Source of the DNA: an uncultured Actinomyces sp.
GTDB taxonomy: Bacteria > Actinomycetota > Actinomycetes > Actinomycetales > Actinomycetaceae
DNA: 8,564 bases
Assembly (NCBI GenBank): GCA_902373545.1
Contig: CABKMZ010000085.1
Coordinates: forward strand, 1 to 8,564
Direction: 5' to 3'
Part shown: positions 1-6,371 of the stretch, one piece after another
Numbering within the stretch: the first letter of the stretch is position 1
Layout: each line of letters starts with the position of its first letter
Notes under the pieces: generated by a model
The model's database searches: none
What the model saw: the letters and a program-made list of their open reading frames with translations, nothing else
Told to the model about the DNA's origin: nothing
Translations under genes and position numbers: made by a program

Positions 1-15
1 GGGATCGAGTCACTA

Positions 16-31
16 ACTATCTCGTGTTAGT
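16..31. promoter_or_regulatory. Putative LacI-family operator, distal copy
   Basis: The sequence ACTATCTCGTGTTAGT has a central CG and matching outer arms ACTA/TAGT, the usual form of a LacI-family site. It matches the minus-strand sequence at 3034-3019 (ACTATAACGTGTTAGT) at 14 of 16 positions. It lies 88 bp beyond the lacZ stop codon, so it probably sits in the promoter of a gene beginning left of the window, for example a sugar transporter, or acts as an auxiliary looping site for lacZ. An overlapping inverted repeat, ACTAAC (12-17) and GTTAGT (26-31), gives an alternative centre. Nothing else in 1-119 could be called: no convincing gene and no strong lacZ terminator. Function is inferred from the match alone. 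Confidence 0.5.
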
Positions 32-119
32 TGATGTATGAATCATAGCGACTTCATGTGCTCTACGCATCATTTGTCAGCCGCGTCGAGCGTCGTTATC
101 AAGCCGCAACATAACAACG

Positions 120-2993
120 TCAGTTGCAACCATCCCCTACCTGGGCAATCACACACCTCAGCTCGCACTCGCGCATGCGCCCGGCGAACTCGGGCCGCGC
201 GTCGGGACCGCACGATCGGGTGCCGATCCCATCCTGGAACACGTCGAGCCACAGGAACAGACGATTCGACTCGGGCAGATCCTCCCAGTGCGAGGCCTGG
301 GCCAGCTCGCGCTCGTCCCACGGGCTGACGCTCCACCCCAGGGGCGAGGCGGGGAGGATGAGGAACTCCCCGGCCTCGCCGCGAAGGGACAGGGCCTCAA
401 GGCCCGCTCGATGCCCGCCTTCCTGGGGCCGCACGCCAACGTCCCATAGGTCAGAGGCGTCGGCGCTGCCGCACCCCAGGGTGCCCGGAACGGACATGTC
501 GGGGTAGCCGATCATCGTCTCGCCCAGCCAGGACGCCTGCCAGGACGCTCCGGGAAGCTCGATGCGCAGGCCGAGGCGCGGCACGCGCGGGGGCCAATTG
601 CCGTAGGGAGCAACCCGCGCCGAGACGGACACGCCGCGGGCCAACCCCTCACCGACGCGGCAGGGCGCGTATTCCCACGTGAGAGTGACACCAAATTGCG
701 CGGCGGGAGGCGACCAGCGTTCAACGACGCGGCGCACCGCCCCCTCCTCCTCGATGGAGATGAGGCGTCGGCGCAGCAGGTGCAGGCGCGCGCTCTCCCA
801 GCGCATGGCGTGGGAGATCCCGGCTTCGCCGCGCCCGACGCCGAGGGGTCCCACGTCAGAGGCATCGATCCCCCAGTAGTCGACGGGGCCTCGGCCCCGA
901 TCATTGTCGGTGGGGGCACGGAACACGCTCAGCTCGACGTGAAGCGGCAGGAGCCACTCGCCAACACCCCGGAGGAGACCTCGCTCGTCAAGGAGATAGG
1001 ACGCGTTGGATTGCTCAGCCGAAGGCTCGAGAGCGATGGGGGCATCCGCGAGCGCCCGCAGTCGCGCCTCCTCCTGCGCCGAGCCGCAGCGGGCTTCCTC
1101 GATGGCCCGGGCGAGCGCGGGAGCGTCCGGAGCCATCGCAGCCACCCAGGCCCAGGTGCCCGCATAGGGCCGCGAGAGCGCGTCGACCAGTCCGTCGCAC
1201 ACGAAGTTGCCGTCGTGGACCTCCTCGCCGAAGTCTCCGCCGTAGGACAGGGCGCGGCATCCGTCCGGCAGAGTGCGCCACAGGGCATGGTCGCGCCATT
1301 CCCAGACGAATCCGCCGGCGTGGCGGGGGTGGCTCATCTGCGCGGCGTAGCCGGGCGCGCCAGCGGGGCCGGTTCCCATGGCGTGCAGGTACTCGCACAT
1401 GAGGTAGGGGGCGCGGCGGATGCGTTCGCGCGCCGCATCGTCAACCTGCGCTGCCACGTGCGTGGGCACGGCGACCTCTGCGTGGAGATCGCTATCGTCG
1501 AGGACGGCGGCGACCTCCTCGAGGGTCGGGTACATGCGCGAGTAAATATCCGTGTATTCCAGGGCGTGGTCGCCCTCGTAGTGGACAACGGCGCGCCCAC
1601 CCGTGCGCTCGCGGATCCAGCGCGCACAGGCGGCCAAGTTCACCCCAGTACCCGACTCGTTGCCCAGGCTCCAGCTCATAATCGAGGGATGATTCTTGTC
1701 CCGCTCGAAGGCTCGCACTGTTCGATCCAGGTAGGCGTCGGCCCAGCGCGGGTCGTCGGAGGGATTGTCGATCCACTCCCCCGTCCCTTCGAAGCCGTGG
1801 GTCTCGATGTCACCTTCGAGCATGACCCACAGGCCGATCTCGTCGGCTAGGTCGAGCAGGCGCGGGTGGGGCGGGTAGTGGGAGGTGCGGATCGCATTGA
1901 TTCCCATGGACTTCATGAGAACCAGGTCGGCTCGCGCCCACTCGTCATCGAAGACGCGCCCTTCGTCGGCACGCACCTCGTGCCGGTTCACGCCGTTGAG
2001 CGTCAGGGGCGCCCCGTTGGCGGTCAGCACGCCGTCGTCGATACTCACGCGCCGGAATCCGACGCGCAGCGAGCGGTCCCCACTGACGAGGCCGTCTCCC
2101 CCTTGGATGCTCACGTGCGCGTCGTAGAGGGCGGGGTCGTTCGCGCTCCACGGGCGCACGTCCCCCAGTGAGAGGCGCTCGGAGCGGTAGCGCCCGTCGG
2201 CGCCCCGCTCAAGGGCCAGCAGGCAGGAGCCGACGCCGCCGATGTCGAGTCGCCCCACCAGGGAGGCCTCGCGAGCGCCAAGCACCCGGGCCTCGACGCT
2301 CGCGTAGCCGACCCCGGCCTCGTAATCGGTGTCGATCCACAGATCCTCGATCGCGCCGGGGGCGAGGTGACGCAGGCTCACGGAACGGAAGATGCCGGGA
2401 AGCCACCACTGATCCTGGTCCTCCAGGTAGCTGCCGGAGCTGAACTGGTGAACGCGGACAGTGATCGTGTTCGCGCCGGGGCGGACCAGATCGGTCACGT
2501 CGAACTCGTGGGCCAGGCGCGAGCCGCGCGCCATCCCCACCCACGTGCCGTTGACCCACACGGTGGCCTGGCTTTCAACACCGTCGAAGCGCAGGGCGAC
2601 GACCCCTTCCCCCCAACTGTCAGGCAGGTCGAAGGAGCGGCGGTAGTCGCCGACGGGATTCACCTCGGGCGAGTAGGGAGGGTCCACCGGGAAGGGGAAG
2701 TCGACGTTCGTGTAGGCGGGGCGCCCGTAGAGCCCGTCCTCGCGCAGCACCCAGTGGCTGGGGACGTCGATGTCGCCTGTGACGGGCTCGGTCGGCGGCT
2801 CGGCCCAGGGGCGCTCAGCGTCGACGAAGGGATCGGGATCTGTGCGGAAGTGTGCGAAGCTCCAGGTTCCATCGAGGCTGATCACGCCCGAGTCGTCGGC
2901 CAGATGGGAGCGGGGCGGCAGGAGGGAGCCCGCGCCGGGAGAGTAGGAAGGTATCATCATTATCACGTCTGCGTGCCTTTCGGATGTCGTCAT
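120..2993 (-). CDS. lacZ: Beta-galactosidase, glycoside hydrolase family 2 (LacZ type), domain 4 apparently reduced
   Basis: A 957-residue cytoplasmic enzyme with no signal peptide, expected to hydrolyse lactose and other beta-galactosides to galactose plus aglycone. In order it shows the N-terminal sugar-binding domain with the DQDQWWLPGIFR motif (about 192-203), an immunoglobulin-like domain, and a TIM barrel. The barrel carries IETHG (E397 and H399, equivalent to Mg ligands), acid/base E446 in SLGNES, and nucleophile E534 in LMCEYLHAMG. The C-terminal beta-gal small-chain domain follows, with FRAPTDNDRG (about 691-700) and a late SCGPD motif. Between the barrel end (about 609) and the last domain (about 654) only some 45 Ala-rich residues remain where E. 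coli LacZ has a beta-sandwich of about 100 residues. The ATG at 2993 was chosen because GGAG lies five bases upstream (3002-2999). The open frame reaches 3056, but that extension would cross the promoter. It diverges from the LacI-type gene and is probably repressed by it. Confidence 0.93.
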   Translation of the reverse strand: MTTSERHADVIMMIPSYSPGAGSLLPPRSHLADDSGVISLDGTWSFAHFRTDPDPFVDAERPWAEPPTEPVTGDIDVPSHWVLREDGLYGRPAYTNVDFPFPVDPPYSPEVNPVGDYRRSFDLPDSWGEGVVALRFDGVESQATVWVNGTWVGMARGSRLAHEFDVTDLVRPGANTITVRVHQFSSGSYLEDQDQWWLPGIFRSVSLRHLAPGAIEDLWIDTDYEAGVGYASVEARVLGAREASLVGRLDIGGVGSCLLALERGADGRYRSERLSLGDVRPWSANDPALYDAHVSIQGGDGLVSGDRSLRVGFRRVSIDDGVLTANGAPLTLNGVNRHEVRADEGRVFDDEWARADLVLMKSMGINAIRTSHYPPHPRLLDLADEIGLWVMLEGDIETHGFEGTGEWIDNPSDDPRWADAYLDRTVRAFERDKNHPSIMSWSLGNESGTGVNLAACARWIRERTGGRAVVHYEGDHALEYTDIYSRMYPTLEEVAAVLDDSDLHAEVAVPTHVAAQVDDAARERIRRAPYLMCEYLHAMGTGPAGAPGYAAQMSHPRHAGGFVWEWRDHALWRTLPDGCRALSYGGDFGEEVHDGNFVCDGLVDALSRPYAGTWAWVAAMAPDAPALARAIEEARCGSAQEEARLRALADAPIALEPSAEQSNASYLLDERGLLRGVGEWLLPLHVELSVFRAPTDNDRGRGPVDYWGIDASDVGPLGVGRGEAGISHAMRWESARLHLLRRRLISIEEEGAVRRVVERWSPPAAQFGVTLTWEYAPCRVGEGLARGVSVSARVAPYGNWPPRVPRLGLRIELPGASWQASWLGETMIGYPDMSVPGTLGCGSADASDLWDVGVRPQEGGHRAGLEALSLRGEAGEFLILPASPLGWSVSPWDERELAQASHWEDLPESNRLFLWLDVFQDGIGTRSCGPDARPEFAGRMRECELRCVIAQVGDGCN

Positions 2994-3007
2994 CGAAACT
3001 CCGATCG

Positions 3008-3034
3008 TTGACACCAAGACTAACACGTTATAGT
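3008..3034 (+). promoter_or_regulatory. Putative lacI promoter
   Basis: A perfect TTGACA lies at 3008-3013 and TATAGT at 3029-3034. The 15-bp spacer is shorter than the usual 16-18, which lowers confidence. Transcription would start near 3041, leaving a leader of about 37 nt with GGGAG (3067-3071) six bases before the regulator's ATG. The -10 box lies inside the putative operator, which predicts autorepression. Confidence 0.45.
3019..3034. promoter_or_regulatory. Putative LacI-family operator between lacZ and lacI
   Basis: The plus-strand sequence ACTAACACGTTATAGT has a central CG, with six of eight arm positions symmetric. It is repeated at 16-31 in the opposite orientation with two differences. 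It overlaps the -10-like boxes of both divergent promoters, so a bound repressor would block lacZ and lacI together. A wider inverted repeat, ACACCAA (3011-3017) and TTGGTGT (3034-3040), is centred one base away and may be part of the recognition region. That the neighbouring regulator binds here is inferred from position and symmetry. Confidence 0.55.
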
Positions 3035-3055
3035 TGGTGTGTTTCCGCAAACACA
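3027..3055 (-). promoter_or_regulatory. Putative lacZ promoter
   Basis: On the minus strand TATAAC (3032-3027) matches five of six bases of a -10 box and sits inside the putative operator. The region 17 bp upstream (TGTGTT, 3055-3050) is only a weak -35, as expected of a regulated promoter. Start near 3020 would give a leader of roughly 27 nt containing the GGAG ribosome site at 3002-2999. Confidence 0.4.
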
Positions 3056-3056
3056 C
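3037..3056. repeat. Perfect 8-bp inverted repeat in the lacZ-lacI intergenic region
   Basis: GTGTGTTT (3037-3044), spacer CCGC, AAACACAC (3049-3056). In lacI mRNA it would form a hairpin at the very start of the leader, ending ten bases before the ribosome site. As DNA it covers the weak -35 region of lacZ. It could be a second protein-binding site, for example for a global catabolite regulator, or an RNA stem. The sequence does not decide between these. Confidence 0.45.
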
Positions 3057-3077
3057 ACGAGGAATTGGGAGCCCATC

Positions 3078-4181
3078 ATGGAGCGCGCAACCCGGGCCGA
3101 CGTCGCTCGCGTCGCAGGCGTCGCCCCCTCAACCGTGTCGCTGGTCCTCAACGGTCGAGGCCGTGATGTCAAGATCGCTCCGGCAACCATCGAGCGCGTC
3201 CGACAGGCAGCCCGCGACCTCAACTACATCCCCAACGCAGCGGCGCGCTCGCTGCGCCGAGGAAAGTCCCACCTCATCGCCCTCCTCATGGCCGAACTGC
3301 CCGACGATCCCTTCGTCCCCGTCGTCCACACCGTCCTCACGACAGCCATGATTGACATCCAGCGCCGCGGCTACCTCCTCCTACCCCTCTTCCAGTCCGG
3401 CGACGGCGCCTCCGACGCCGAAGTCATCCGAGGAGTTCTGGGCGACACCCAGCTGGCCGGCATCATCCGCGAAACCACCTCCGCCGAGGCCTTCACCTCG
3501 CGCCTGCTCGCCAACCTCGGCATCCCCGTCGTCGCCATGTCCATGATCGAGGCCAACCCCACCGGCTCCGAATCGTCGCTCGTGCGCATCGACGAAGGCG
3601 CAGGCGTCCACGACATTATCTCCTCCTGCACCCTCGTCAACCCGGACACTGGCCTCGGATCCGGCCGCGCCGTCTTCCTCGCCGGCCCCAACACCAACCA
3701 CGCCCGCCAAAACCCCATCGCACGCGCCTTCGGCACCAACTTCACCCTCTACTCCCTGCCCGACTGGGAAGCATCCACCGCATACCAGGCCTCCCTGCGC
3801 CTGCTCACCGAGGACCCCACGATCTCACTCATCGCTCTCGCCGACGACTCACAGGCTCCCGGCGTCTTCCAAGCCGCCGCGGACCTCGACCTGTCAGTAC
3901 CCACCGACCTGTCCATCCTCGGCTTTGGCAACCAAGACCACCGCAGCGCCGACGCCATGGGCCTCACCACCGTCGACTGGCCCCTCAAAGACATGACCTC
4001 CACCGCCGTCACCTCCATCATCAACGTCATCGAGGGACGCCCTCCCGCCGACAACATCCACCCCGGCCCCCTGACCTTGACCCTGACCGAGGAGGCAACC
4101 CCGGCCTCGTCCCAGGCGATCCCCGTCGCAACCATCCCCACGCGCCCCGTCTGGCGCGCCTCGGTCGCCCGGCGGCGCTAA
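3078..4181 (+). CDS. LacI-family transcriptional regulator of the adjacent beta-galactosidase
   Basis: A 367-residue regulator. The N-terminal helix-turn-helix (about residues 6-25, ADVARVAGVAPSTVSLVLNG) is followed by the hinge helix region YIPNAAARSLRRG (about 50-62). The rest is a periplasmic-binding-protein-like effector and dimer domain, recognisable from LAGP (201-204) followed by R210, LIALADDSQAPG (251-262) and VPTDLSILGF (274-283). ATG 3078 was chosen because GGGAG lies six bases upstream and the HTH begins at once; an in-frame GTG at 3039 would place the start in the promoter region. Where relatives usually read GFDD, an inducer-contacting site, this protein reads GFGN (282-285), so its effector may differ from lactose or allolactose. 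An Arg-rich tail ends the protein. Divergent placement and the shared palindrome argue that it represses lacZ and itself. Confidence 0.9.
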   Translation: MERATRADVARVAGVAPSTVSLVLNGRGRDVKIAPATIERVRQAARDLNYIPNAAARSLRRGKSHLIALLMAELPDDPFVPVVHTVLTTAMIDIQRRGYLLLPLFQSGDGASDAEVIRGVLGDTQLAGIIRETTSAEAFTSRLLANLGIPVVAMSMIEANPTGSESSLVRIDEGAGVHDIISSCTLVNPDTGLGSGRAVFLAGPNTNHARQNPIARAFGTNFTLYSLPDWEASTAYQASLRLLTEDPTISLIALADDSQAPGVFQAAADLDLSVPTDLSILGFGNQDHRSADAMGLTTVDWPLKDMTSTAVTSIINVIEGRPPADNIHPGPLTLTLTEEATPASSQAIPVATIPTRPVWRASVARRR

Positions 4182-4192
4182 CGCGCCCGCCG
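4170..4192 (+). terminator. Hairpin around the lacI stop codon, possible terminator
   Basis: CGGCGGCGC (4170-4178) pairs with GCG and CCGCCG (4183-4192, one bulged C). This gives a nine-pair stem whose four-base loop TAAC contains the regulator's TAA stop. There is no U-tract. It ends eight bases before the -10 box of the next gene, fitting separation of the two transcription units. GC-rich chance folding cannot be excluded. Confidence 0.35.
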
Positions 4193-4199
4193 ACCCCGC

Positions 4200-4205
4200 T
4201 ACAGT
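4200..4205 (+). promoter_or_regulatory. -10 box of a leaderless promoter
   Basis: TACAGT (TANNNT) lies six bases before the ATG at 4212. Transcription starting about seven bases after the box would begin on the A of the start codon, giving a leaderless mRNA. No Shine-Dalgarno sequence is visible before this ATG, which agrees. The downstream paralogue has the same arrangement with the same spacing. No good -35 is visible. Confidence 0.6.
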
Positions 4206-4211
4206 GGCTTC

Positions 4212-5177
4212 ATGTCCACCTCCATCAGCTTCACGCACCCCGTGGGCACGATGTGCCCCGGATACGTCACGCGCGCCCTCATGCCCTACCTCATTGGTAG
4301 GCTCGGGGCCGACGGCGTCACCGCCTCGCTCGTCATCGAGCCGGGCGACTCGTCGATGTTTCTGGTCATCAGGGACTTATTCCGCTACAACCTCTCACCC
4401 CTGTTTGTTCAGCTCCTCGAGGCACCCCCGATCTCGCACAAGGAGATCCTCAACCGGTGGGCCGACGGGATCTGCGACCGCATCCGCATAGAAGCCGCAC
4501 AACTCGCCAACCCGAACGTGCTGCGCCAACGCGTACGCACCGAGCTCGTGCCCAGCCACACGACCCAACACCCCGACTTCTCCTACGCGCGCCCCTTCGG
4601 CGCCGGCCTCTCGCTCATCCTGAGCATCGTCCACGAGGCCGGGGCATCCAGGTGCACCACCGACGGCTTAAGGCTGCGCCCCCTGAGCGTCGACGAACTC
4701 TTCCACTACGGGCAGGCCAACACTGACGCCGCACCGATCACCACCGTGCAGCCATCCGGGCCGACCACATGCCTGTCCAGCCAATCGCCGTTCATCGCGG
4801 CCAAGGCCGCGAACATGCCCGCGCTGCTCGCGCGACAGGAGATCACCGCTCCGAACGGCCTGTTCGTCATGCTCCCGCAGCAGCATCTCCTGTTTTACGC
4901 CCCCGCCGACCCCAACAACATCTCCGCACAGCTACACTCCCTCGTCGACTTCGTCCGATTCCCGATCATCGACGCGCAGACCAACAACCCCCACCGCGCC
5001 CTGAGCCGCGACATCTTCTATTACTCGCCCGACGGCACGCTCGACGCCATCACCCGCGCCGACGACCCCGACGTCCAAGAACTGCTGAGCAATCCCCACA
5101 TCAGTTCCACCAACTACCACGTCAGCGTACAGAAATACCTCTCCCCCGCCTTCGAGCAACGTTTCTTCTCCCACTAG
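4212..5177 (+). CDS. DUF1444/YtpQ-like protein of unknown function, first of a tandem pair
   Basis: A 321-residue protein with no signal peptide or membrane segment, probably cytoplasmic. It aligns without gaps (constant offset of 13 residues) to the next gene product over about 20-291. Shared blocks are LRQRVRT (104-110), SYARPF (124-129), PLSxDELxHxGQxNTD (157-172), FIAxKAA (194-200), LFYAPADP (227-234), SPDGTxxAITR (272-282) and PDVQEL (286-291). From memory, the order resembles Bacillus YtpQ (DUF1444/UPF0354): a conserved Arg/Pro strand, a helix of the ELxxxxxxNT type, a strand followed by an AxxDP turn, then an LSxxxF...DG end. That assignment is a suggestion and no catalytic residue can be named. 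The start at 4212 is supported by the leaderless -10 box; an in-frame ATG at 4251 lies nearer the point where similarity begins. The gene is 30 bp downstream of lacI but is probably transcribed on its own. Confidence 0.8.
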   Translation: MSTSISFTHPVGTMCPGYVTRALMPYLIGRLGADGVTASLVIEPGDSSMFLVIRDLFRYNLSPLFVQLLEAPPISHKEILNRWADGICDRIRIEAAQLANPNVLRQRVRTELVPSHTTQHPDFSYARPFGAGLSLILSIVHEAGASRCTTDGLRLRPLSVDELFHYGQANTDAAPITTVQPSGPTTCLSSQSPFIAAKAANMPALLARQEITAPNGLFVMLPQQHLLFYAPADPNNISAQLHSLVDFVRFPIIDAQTNNPHRALSRDIFYYSPDGTLDAITRADDPDVQELLSNPHISSTNYHVSVQKYLSPAFEQRFFSH

Positions 5178-5205
5178 GCGACCGTCCGCCACACCCGGAT
5201 CCGCA

Positions 5206-5220
5206 AGGCCGCCCCGGCCT
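5206..5220 (+). terminator. Small GC hairpin between the paralogues
   Basis: AGGCCG (5206-5211), loop CCC, CGGCCT (5215-5220). The six-pair stem lies 28 bases after the first paralogue's stop, has no U-tract, and may be a weak terminator. Its right arm overlaps a 17-bp sequence that also occurs near the end of lacI, so it may be a by-product of duplication. Confidence 0.25.
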
Positions 5221-5244
5221 CGTCCCAGATCCCCCACACCCCCG

Positions 5245-5250
5245 TAGAAT
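5245..5250 (+). promoter_or_regulatory. -10 box of a leaderless promoter
   Basis: TAGAAT lies six bases before the ATG at 5257, the same geometry as TACAGT before the first paralogue. No Shine-Dalgarno sequence precedes the ATG, so a leaderless transcript starting at the A of ATG is expected. It implies that the second gene does not depend on read-through from the first. No -35 match is visible. Confidence 0.6.
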
Positions 5251-5256
5251 CAACCC

Positions 5257-6195
5257 ATGGACCGCCACGAGATCACCGAACGCGCCCTGCCATTCCTCCT
5301 GCGACGGCTGCACGACGCGGGGATTTCCGCGACGCCCCACACGGACGAGCACACGGGCGACATCTACCTGAAAGTCGACGGGTGGAGGCGCATCAACGTG
5401 GAGAACCTCATCGACGAACTCGCCCAGACGGATCCCTCCAAGCACGAGGTCACCATCGAACGCTGGGTCGCCTTCATCATGGAGTCCGGCCGTATCGCCG
5501 AACAGTCCGTCACCGACCCCGACGAGCTGCGCCAACGCGTGCGCACCCGCATCATCCCGGCGGACCTGGCCGCCAACCCCCACCTCAGCTACGCGCGTCC
5601 CTTCCCCGGCGGCCTTGCTCTGGCCCTGTGCCTCGACTTTCCTAACACCGTCACAACCGTCAGCAACGGGCACCTGGACAAGTACCCCCTGAGCCTCGAC
5701 GAGCTCTATCACTGGGGGCAGATCAACACCGATAACGAAGCCATCGACGAGCACACCACCTGCGGCCCCTTCACGGGAATCGCCGGGGAATCACTGTTCA
5801 TCGCATCGAAGGCTGCGCACATCGCCTCCCTGGTCTCGACGCTCCACATCGACGCACCCCACGGGCTCTTGTTCGCGATCCCTGATCGTTCCGTCCTCTT
5901 CTACGCACCCGCCGACCCGACGTCGCCAACCCATCAATTCGTCAGCCTCGTGGACTACCTCCGCATCGACATCCTGCAGCGCCTCCACACCATGCCCGCG
6001 CGCATACTCAGCAAGGACCTGTTCTACTGCTCACCCGACGGCACCTTCGGTGCCATCACGCGAAGCAACCACCCCGACGTGCAGGAACTCTTCACAAACC
6101 CAGATCTGGACGCGGACAGATTCACGGAGCTTGCGCTCACGTACATGGCTTTTTTCGAGGGCTACCACATGCGCTTCTATCCCCCGAACATGTGA
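5257..6195 (+). CDS. DUF1444/YtpQ-like protein of unknown function, second of a tandem pair
   Basis: A 312-residue paralogue of the preceding gene product. By hand count 87 of 188 residues are identical in the core (this protein 91-278) and about 20 of 84 in the N-terminal part, without gaps. Core blocks are LRQRVRT (91-97), SYARPF (111-116), PLSLDELYHWGQINTD (144-159), FIASKAA (181-187), LFYAPADP (214-221), SPDGTFGAITR (259-269) and PDVQEL (273-278). The C-terminal 30 residues diverge and end in an aromatic-rich YHMRFYPPNM. There is no signal peptide and no membrane segment. The start is set by the leaderless -10 box and the lack of any other Met near the conserved region. Strong conservation of the core next to a free N-terminus suggests two copies specialised after duplication. 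Function is unknown; family membership rests on remembered motif order. Confidence 0.8.
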   Translation: MDRHEITERALPFLLRRLHDAGISATPHTDEHTGDIYLKVDGWRRINVENLIDELAQTDPSKHEVTIERWVAFIMESGRIAEQSVTDPDELRQRVRTRIIPADLAANPHLSYARPFPGGLALALCLDFPNTVTTVSNGHLDKYPLSLDELYHWGQINTDNEAIDEHTTCGPFTGIAGESLFIASKAAHIASLVSTLHIDAPHGLLFAIPDRSVLFYAPADPTSPTHQFVSLVDYLRIDILQRLHTMPARILSKDLFYCSPDGTFGAITRSNHPDVQELFTNPDLDADRFTELALTYMAFFEGYHMRFYPPNM

Positions 6196-6229
6196 GGCAG
6201 CTCGAAAGAGTGAGGGCTCCGGCCGCGCC

Positions 6230-6293
6230 CCTCCGAGGCACCTCCGAGGCCCTCCGAGCGCCCTCCGAGGCCCTCCGAGCGCCCTCCGAGCGA
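6230..6293. repeat. Tandem repeat, 21-bp unit, six CCTCCGAG cores
   Basis: CCTCCGAG starts at 6230, 6241, 6251, 6262, 6272 and 6283, so spacing alternates 11, 10, 11, 10, 11 bases. Two full 21-bp units (6241-6261 and 6262-6282) are identical, flanked by a half unit on each side. The mean period of 10.5 bp equals one DNA helical turn. The array begins 34 bp after the second paralogue's stop. Each core reads GGAGG on the minus strand. There are no spacers, so this is not a CRISPR array. A weak GAGGGC/GCCCCTC pairing (6212-6217 with 6227-6233) just before it might be a terminator. Confidence 0.85.
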
Positions 6294-6371
6294 CTCACCC
6301 ACGAATGGTTTCCCCACAATGTCGCACGTAATTTGGGTCCCCTCACTTTTCTTAGGGGTCGAGAAAACCGC

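Noticed and set aside
38..336. Short open frames on both strands at the left edge
   Set aside because: Arg/Ala/Pro-rich translations overlapping the lacZ 3' end; no start signals or recognisable domain.
696..1850. Long plus-strand open frame (384 codons) opposite lacZ
   Set aside because: It lies wholly antisense to a well-supported beta-galactosidase; long antisense frames are expected in GC-rich genes. No recognisable motif.
2367..3011. Plus-strand open frame of 214 codons opposite the lacZ N-terminus
   Set aside because: Antisense shadow of the conserved sugar-binding domain; no family features.
2994..3056. Longer lacZ start (21 extra codons)
   Set aside because: It would put coding sequence over the -10 box and operator, and GGAG is correctly spaced before the ATG at 2993.
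6230..6293. CRISPR array
   Set aside because: Repeats are directly abutting 10-11 bp units with no unique spacers and no cas genes nearby.
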